Assembly: GCA_029779645.1 (NCBI GenBank)
Contig: JAKPAC010000037.1
Span: 1 to 64,000, forward strand
Length of the DNA: 64,000 bases
Direction of reading: 5' to 3'
From: Actinomycetes bacterium
Lineage (GTDB): Bacteria; Actinomycetota; Actinomycetes; Actinomycetales; Microbacteriaceae
Shown: piece after piece, positions 61,571-64,000 of the stretch
Layout: each line of letters begins with the position of its first letter
How positions within the stretch are numbered: position 1 is the first letter of the stretch
Made by a program: the position numbers and the translations under genes
The notes under the pieces: generated by a model
What the model was told of the DNA's origin: nothing
Databases searched by the model: none
Seen by the model: the letters and a program-made list of their open reading frames with translations, nothing else

Positions 61571-62448
61571 TGACCACCGCAGTGCAGGCATCGGCCCGCA
61601 GCGGCTCGACCGCCGCGGCCGGGGCGCGAATCGCCGAGCCGATGATCGCCGAGCCGACCACAGCCGAGCTGCGCGCCCGACTGCCCATCGCGTCGGTGCG
61701 CCGGCTGCGCGTGGCCTACACCGCGGGTGAGCTCGTGCTCGACGGCGTCGATCTCGATCTGTTTCCGGGCGAGATGGTCGCGCTGCTGGGCTCGTCCGGC
61801 TCGGGCAAGTCGACGCTGATGAAGAGCCTCACCGGCTTCGCGCCGATCACCTCGGGCAGCGTGCGCGTCGCCGGCTACGACGTCGCGAATCTGCAGCGCG
61901 GGCAGCTGCGTGAGCTGCGTGCGAATGCTGGGCAGGTGTTCCAGCAGTTCAACCTGATCGGGCGACTCAGCGTGCTGACCAACGTGCTCACGGGTGCGCT
62001 GCACCACGCCGGCCGCATCAACCTCGTCGGCGGCTTCTCGCGCGCAGACCGCGTCCGCGCAATGGAGCTGCTCGATCGCGTCGGCATCGCGCACAAGGCC
62101 GCTGCGCCCGCCCGCTCGCTCTCGGGCGGGCAGCAGCAGCGGGTCGCGATCGCCCGCGCCCTGATGCAGCAGCCGCGGGTGATCCTCGCCGACGAGCCCG
62201 TGGCATCCCTCGATCCACGGATGTCGGATTCGGTGCTGGAGCTGCTGCGCGGCATCGCCCGCGAGGACGGCATCCCGGTGCTCGTGAGCCTGCATGTGCT
62301 CGACCTCGCGGTGCGCCATTCCGACCGCATCGTCGGGCTCAAGCACGGCGAGGTGGTGGTCGCCGCGCCCACCGCGCAGCTGCCTGCCGCCGACCTCGCG
62401 GTCGTCTATGAGCAGGAGGAGGAACGGGATGTCGACGACCTCGCCTGA
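61570..62448 (+). CDS. phnC: PhnC-type ABC ATPase
   Basis: A 292-residue ABC domain protein: Walker [10 protein letters not shown], signature [15 protein letters not shown], Walker [14 protein letters not shown] 40-residue Ala/Thr-rich N-extension precedes the domain. The ATG overlaps the phnD stop by one base (TGATG) and phnE starts within its end. Confidence 0.92.
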   Translation: MTTAVQASARSGSTAAAGARIAEPMIAEPTTAELRARLPIASVRRLRVAYTAGELVLDGVDLDLFPGEMVALLGSSGSGKSTLMKSLTGFAPITSGSVRVAGYDVANLQRGQLRELRANAGQVFQQFNLIGRLSVLTNVLTGALHHAGRINLVGGFSRADRVRAMELLDRVGIAHKAAAPARSLSGGQQQRVAIARALMQQPRVILADEPVASLDPRMSDSVLELLRGIAREDGIPVLVSLHVLDLAVRHSDRIVGLKHGEVVVAAPTAQLPAADLAVVYEQEEERDVDDLA

Positions 62449-63298
62449 GCGCGCGGGCGCGCGGCACACGCCGCAGCCCCCGCGGGCCAAGCAGGCGCCG
62501 GTCCTCGACCCGACCGAGCGCGCGCGCCTCGAGCAGGCGTTCCGGGTGCCGCGCGCGCGGTTCATGCTCGGCGCCGTCGTCGCGGCGCTGGTGCTCGTGT
62601 GGTCGTTCGTCGGCGCGCAGTTCAACTTCGCCAAGCTCGGCGAGGGCACCGTGAACATGGGCGCGTTCCTGATGCGTCTGTTCCCGCCCAGCTTCGACAA
62701 GTTCGATCGCATCTTCGCACTGCTGATCGAGACGCTGCAGATGGCGATCGTCGGCACGTTCCTCGGCGCGCTGCTGTCGCTCATCGTCGCGTTCGGGGCC
62801 TCGTCGAACATCGCCCCGAAATGGCTCTACTACCCGACCCGGTGGGTGATGAACATCATCCGCTCGGTGCCCGACCTCGTCTTCGCGCTGATGTTCGTCT
62901 CGGCCGTCGGCCTCGGGCCATTCGCGGGCATCCTCGCGATGACGCTCGGGTCGATCGGATCCATCGGCAAGGTCTATGCCGAGGCGATGGAGGCCGTCGA
63001 CCGTGGCCCGCTCACGGCCATGGAGGCGGTGGGTGCGTCGAAGCGCCAGCTGATCCAGTACGGCGTCGTGCCACAGGCATCCCCGCTGCTCGTCTCGTAC
63101 ACCCTGCTGCTGTTCGAGGGGAATGTGCGCGGAGCCACCATCCTCGGCCTGGTCGGCGCGGGCGGCATCGGCCTCGAGCTCACCACGGCGATGAAGACGT
63201 ACGACTACGGGCACCTCAGCGCGATCATCATCTGCATCATCATCCTCGTCACCCTCATCGACCAGGGCAGCGCCCTGATCAGAAAGCGAATCTCATGA
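62429..63298 (+). CDS. phnE: PhnE-type ABC permease
   Basis: A 289-residue permease with about five membrane helices and the EAA-like AMEAVGASKRQLIQYGVVPQASPLLVSY loop; LVGAGGIGLEL is a PhnE motif. ATG 62429 has AGGAGG 9 nt upstream and overlaps phnC by 20 bp. Its stop overlaps the next gene (ATGA). Confidence 0.92.
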   Translation: MSTTSPERAGARHTPQPPRAKQAPVLDPTERARLEQAFRVPRARFMLGAVVAALVLVWSFVGAQFNFAKLGEGTVNMGAFLMRLFPPSFDKFDRIFALLIETLQMAIVGTFLGALLSLIVAFGASSNIAPKWLYYPTRWVMNIIRSVPDLVFALMFVSAVGLGPFAGILAMTLGSIGSIGKVYAEAMEAVDRGPLTAMEAVGASKRQLIQYGVVPQASPLLVSYTLLLFEGNVRGATILGLVGAGGIGLELTTAMKTYDYGHLSAIIICIIILVTLIDQGSALIRKRIS

Positions 63299-64000
63299 CC
63301 CTCCTCAGCGACGCGCTCCCGCTCAGCACCCCCGTCAACGTCCGCGACCTCGGCGGCATCGTCATCGAGGGCGGCACGGTCCGCCCGGGGGTCGCCGTGC
63401 GCGCCGACGACCTCTCGGTCGTCACCCACGAGTACGCCGACGAGCTCGTCGCCGATGGGCTCAGCACGATCATCGACCTGCGCTCGCGCGAAGAGGTGCA
63501 CTTCACCGGCCGCGGGGCGTTCGGCGCCCAGCCGGTGGCCTACCACCACCTCCCGCTCATGGCGAGCCTCGGCGCATCCATGAAGGACGAGCGCGAGTTC
63601 GAGCGCCCCAGCGAGTTCGGCCTCAGCTACGCCCGCATGTACGTGCGCGCGGCGCCGTCGCTCGTGACGGCGCTGTCGATCATCGCGTTCGCGCCCGGCA
63701 CGGTCGCCTTCCACTGCACCGCCGGCAAGGACCGCACCGGCGTGCTCGCGGCCTCCATGCTGCTCGCGCTCGGTGCGAGCGACGCCGAGATCGTCGCCGA
63801 CTACGGCCGCTCGGGCCCGAACATCGACGCGATCCACGAGCGCAGCCGCCCGGTCATGGGCGTGCTGATGGCGCAGCTCGGCATCGATCTGGATGCCGCG
63901 GCCCGCGCCGCCGCCGACGACAAGCCGTTCGACGAGTTCGCCATGGCGCAGATGCTCGACGTCGTGCGCAAGGGGTACGGCGACCCGCTCGCCCCGCTGC
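63295..64000 (+). CDS. Tyrosine-protein phosphatase-like protein, runs off the window
   Basis: At least 235 residues, 3' end outside the window. The N-terminal VNVRDLGGI and the later IDLRSREE with FHCTAGKDRTGVLAA (CX5R P-loop, HCxxGKDRTG) are those of the bacterial DSP/Y-phosphatase-3 family. ATG 63295 overlaps the phnE stop. Being locked into the phnDCE operon suggests it splits a phosphate ester or its product is imported; that is inference. Confidence 0.83.
   Translation, partial: MTLLSDALPLSTPVNVRDLGGIVIEGGTVRPGVAVRADDLSVVTHEYADELVADGLSTIIDLRSREEVHFTGRGAFGAQPVAYHHLPLMASLGASMKDEREFERPSEFGLSYARMYVRAAPSLVTALSIIAFAPGTVAFHCTAGKDRTGVLAASMLLALGASDAEIVADYGRSGPNIDAIHERSRPVMGVLMAQLGIDLDAAARAAADDKPFDEFAMAQMLDVVRKGYGDPLAPL

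Noticed and set aside
1..64000. Insertion sequences, integrons or toxin-antitoxin pairs
   Set aside because: No transposase, terminal inverted repeats with target duplications, or small paired genes of these families were seen.

Overview
The window is 64 kb of high-GC (about 70%) actinobacterial chromosome. The family is most likely Microbacteriaceae. Supporting points are the order tRNA-Trp, secE, nusG, rplK, rplA; NusG with a long acidic N-terminus; a long-form GAPDH; a RamB-type acetate regulator beside malate synthase; a 13E12-type HNH gene; and many ATGA/GTGA/TTGA stop-start overlaps. The genus cannot be fixed from sequence alone. I see no insertion sequence, prophage, integron or CRISPR array. 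The window reads as ordinary chromosome with a few accessory transport islands.

Layout. 1-8 kb: a RarD-type permease, an HxlR regulator divergent from two tandem paralogous DHA2 efflux pumps, a glucose-6-phosphate dehydrogenase, and an SDR oxidoreductase divergent from a TetR regulator. 8-12 kb: long GAPDH, a small lipoprotein, RNase HI, a candidate structured small RNA with three CCCCAA loops, and a TauE/SafE permease. 12-15.4 kb: two MaoC-like hot-dog proteins overlapping murB, convergent with an aspartate aminotransferase. 15.5-22.2 kb: acyl-CoA dehydrogenase, malate synthase divergent from ramB with a RamB-box-like site between them, and an aldehyde dehydrogenase. 22.4-25.3 kb: tRNA-Trp, secE, nusG, rplK, rplA. 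25.4-34.9 kb: a sugar island with a ROK repressor divergent from a Gfo/Idh/MocA dehydrogenase, an RbsA-like ABC transporter and two TIM-barrel epimerase/isomerase-type enzymes, plausibly a 3-keto-sugar route. 34.9-38.2 kb: a MarR-linked DHA2 pump and a YqaJ-type nuclease.

38.3-39.6 kb: rplJ-rplL behind an L10 leader with an attenuator-like hairpin. 39.7-43.5 kb: a MalEFG-type sugar importer under a LacI-type operator, whose first permease carries a large extracytoplasmic beta-domain insertion. 43.5-45 kb: DUF305 and DUF3105 genes. 45.3-48.9 kb: a Bcr/CflA-type pump and a HerA-like ATPase. 49-56 kb: cydABDC (cytochrome bd and its assembly exporter) preceded by a four-cysteine, SufR-like regulator. 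56-60 kb: HNH, ABM-fold, ASCH, 13E12 and LLM genes with two unusual tandem repeats. 60.6-64 kb: a PhnDCE-type importer followed by a tyrosine-phosphatase-like gene that runs off the window.

The strongest candidates for something new are the C-rich-loop RNA (about 10964-11103), the permease with an inserted domain (41.7-42.1 kb), the Cys-rich regulator upstream of cytochrome bd, and a genome-style excess of the heptamer GGATGCC/GGCATCC. Promoter and hairpin calls come from reading the sequence by eye; no folding or database search was run.
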